64,000 nt of DNA, taken from assembly GCF_017696205.1 (NCBI RefSeq), contig NZ_JAAORD010000001.1, positions 62,001 to 126,000 on the forward strand. Reading direction: 5' to 3'. Positions 63,779 through 64,000 of this stretch are shown here, piece after piece. The DNA comes from Prochlorococcus marinus XMU1402. GTDB taxonomy: Bacteria > Cyanobacteriota > Cyanobacteriia > PCC-6307 > Cyanobiaceae. The notes under the pieces are model-generated. The model worked only from the letters and a program-made list of their open reading frames with translations. It was not told where the DNA came from and did no database searches. The position numbers were made by a program, and so were the translations under genes. How positions within the stretch are numbered: the first letter of the stretch is position 1; each line of letters opens with the position of its first letter.

Positions 63779-64000
63779 TTAGTCATCCCACATATCCTTT
63801 TTTTCTTGATCTAAATTATTCCTTTCAAGTAATTCTATTCTTTTTTTCTGAGAATCTATTTCAGTTTCAAGTATGTTTTTATCTTCAAGGTATTTTTTTT
63901 GAATTTCTAAGATAATTATTTCAAATTGTTCTCCAAAAAAATCTGACATTTCTCTCCATGCTTCAATTTCCTCTTCTTTACCAATAGTATCGTTTATCTG
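63779..64000 (-). CDS. C-terminal part of a coiled-coil protein, start beyond the window
   Basis: The minus strand is open from the right edge (64000) to a TAA at 63779-63781, giving 73 residues of the C-terminus. The sequence is helical and coiled-coil like: KEEEIEAWREMSDFFGEQFE then LEIQKKYLEDKNILETEIDS, KKRIELLERNNL, ending KKDMWDD. I do not recognise a family. The upstream part is outside the window. Confidence 0.6.
   Translation of the reverse strand, partial: QINDTIGKEEEIEAWREMSDFFGEQFEIIILEIQKKYLEDKNILETEIDSQKKRIELLERNNLDQEKKDMWDD

Overview
The window looks like chromosome from a marine picocyanobacterium, most likely a high-light Prochlorococcus. The evidence is strongly AT-rich DNA, very tight gene packing, and genes for oxygenic photosynthesis and its accessory proteins: psbX, a probable petL, ndhO, ycf66, ycf33, two high-light-inducible (hli) proteins, zeta-carotene desaturase and a CRR7-like protein. 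Many small proteins are also of the cyanobacteria-only conserved type. No phage, insertion sequence, CRISPR array or restriction system was seen. The clade is an inference; the sequence alone does not name the strain.

Layout. 0-8 kb: end of an unidentified gene, smc, a PRC-barrel protein, a tRNA-Leu with an AAG anticodon followed by an LpxB-related glycosyltransferase, and accC. 8-13 kb: YggT protein, psbX, ycf66, hli, an SbmA/BacA-like ABC transporter, HIT protein and peptide deformylase. 13-20 kb: a prolyl-oligopeptidase-like hydrolase and the iron-sulfur operon sufBCDS. 20-28.6 kb: DUF4912 protein, phosphoglucomutase, RarA, a phosphopantetheinyl transferase, peroxiredoxin, CoaX, CysH and a type 2 NADH dehydrogenase. 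28.6-32.6 kb: an ion-transport operon (SLC13 permease, KtrB-like channel, KtrA-like RCK protein).

32.6-38.3 kb: a patch of small proteins (ribbon-helix-helix regulator, Nif11-like leader-type peptide, small membrane proteins, a twin CX3C micro-protein, a second hli) around an ABC-F ATPase and an HtrA protease. 38.3-47.9 kb: YihY protein, an operon of a DUF512 radical-SAM protein, TolC and inositol monophosphatase, then DUF3120-nadB, a VKOR-thioredoxin fusion and rimO. 47.9-57 kb: probable petL, DUF4346, FemAB-like, RibD-C-like and tandem PTPS proteins, aroK, CRR7-like, DUF6816, GST, ycf33-rbfA-hemD, and crtQ with an SRPBCC protein. 57-64 kb: HesB/SufA protein, TPR protein, second LpxB-like protein, SDR39U1 epimerase, ndhO, DnaJ protein, cysK, an ABC ATPase, tRNA-Asn and an incomplete coiled-coil gene at the right edge.

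Shared themes are sulfur handling (cysH, cysK, sufBCDS, HesB protein, possibly the SLC13 permease), membrane ion balance (Ktr, SLC13), thylakoid function and protein maturation (def, rimO, VKOR fusion, HtrA). The clearest unexplained signals are extreme end-to-end packing of opposed genes, two divergent pairs with almost no promoter space, a PTPS duplication with one apparently inactive half, an A34 leucine tRNA, and unnamed small proteins, notably the Nif11-like ORF ending at Gly-Gly-Leu and the twin CX3C protein. I did not find a clear-cut new multi-gene system.
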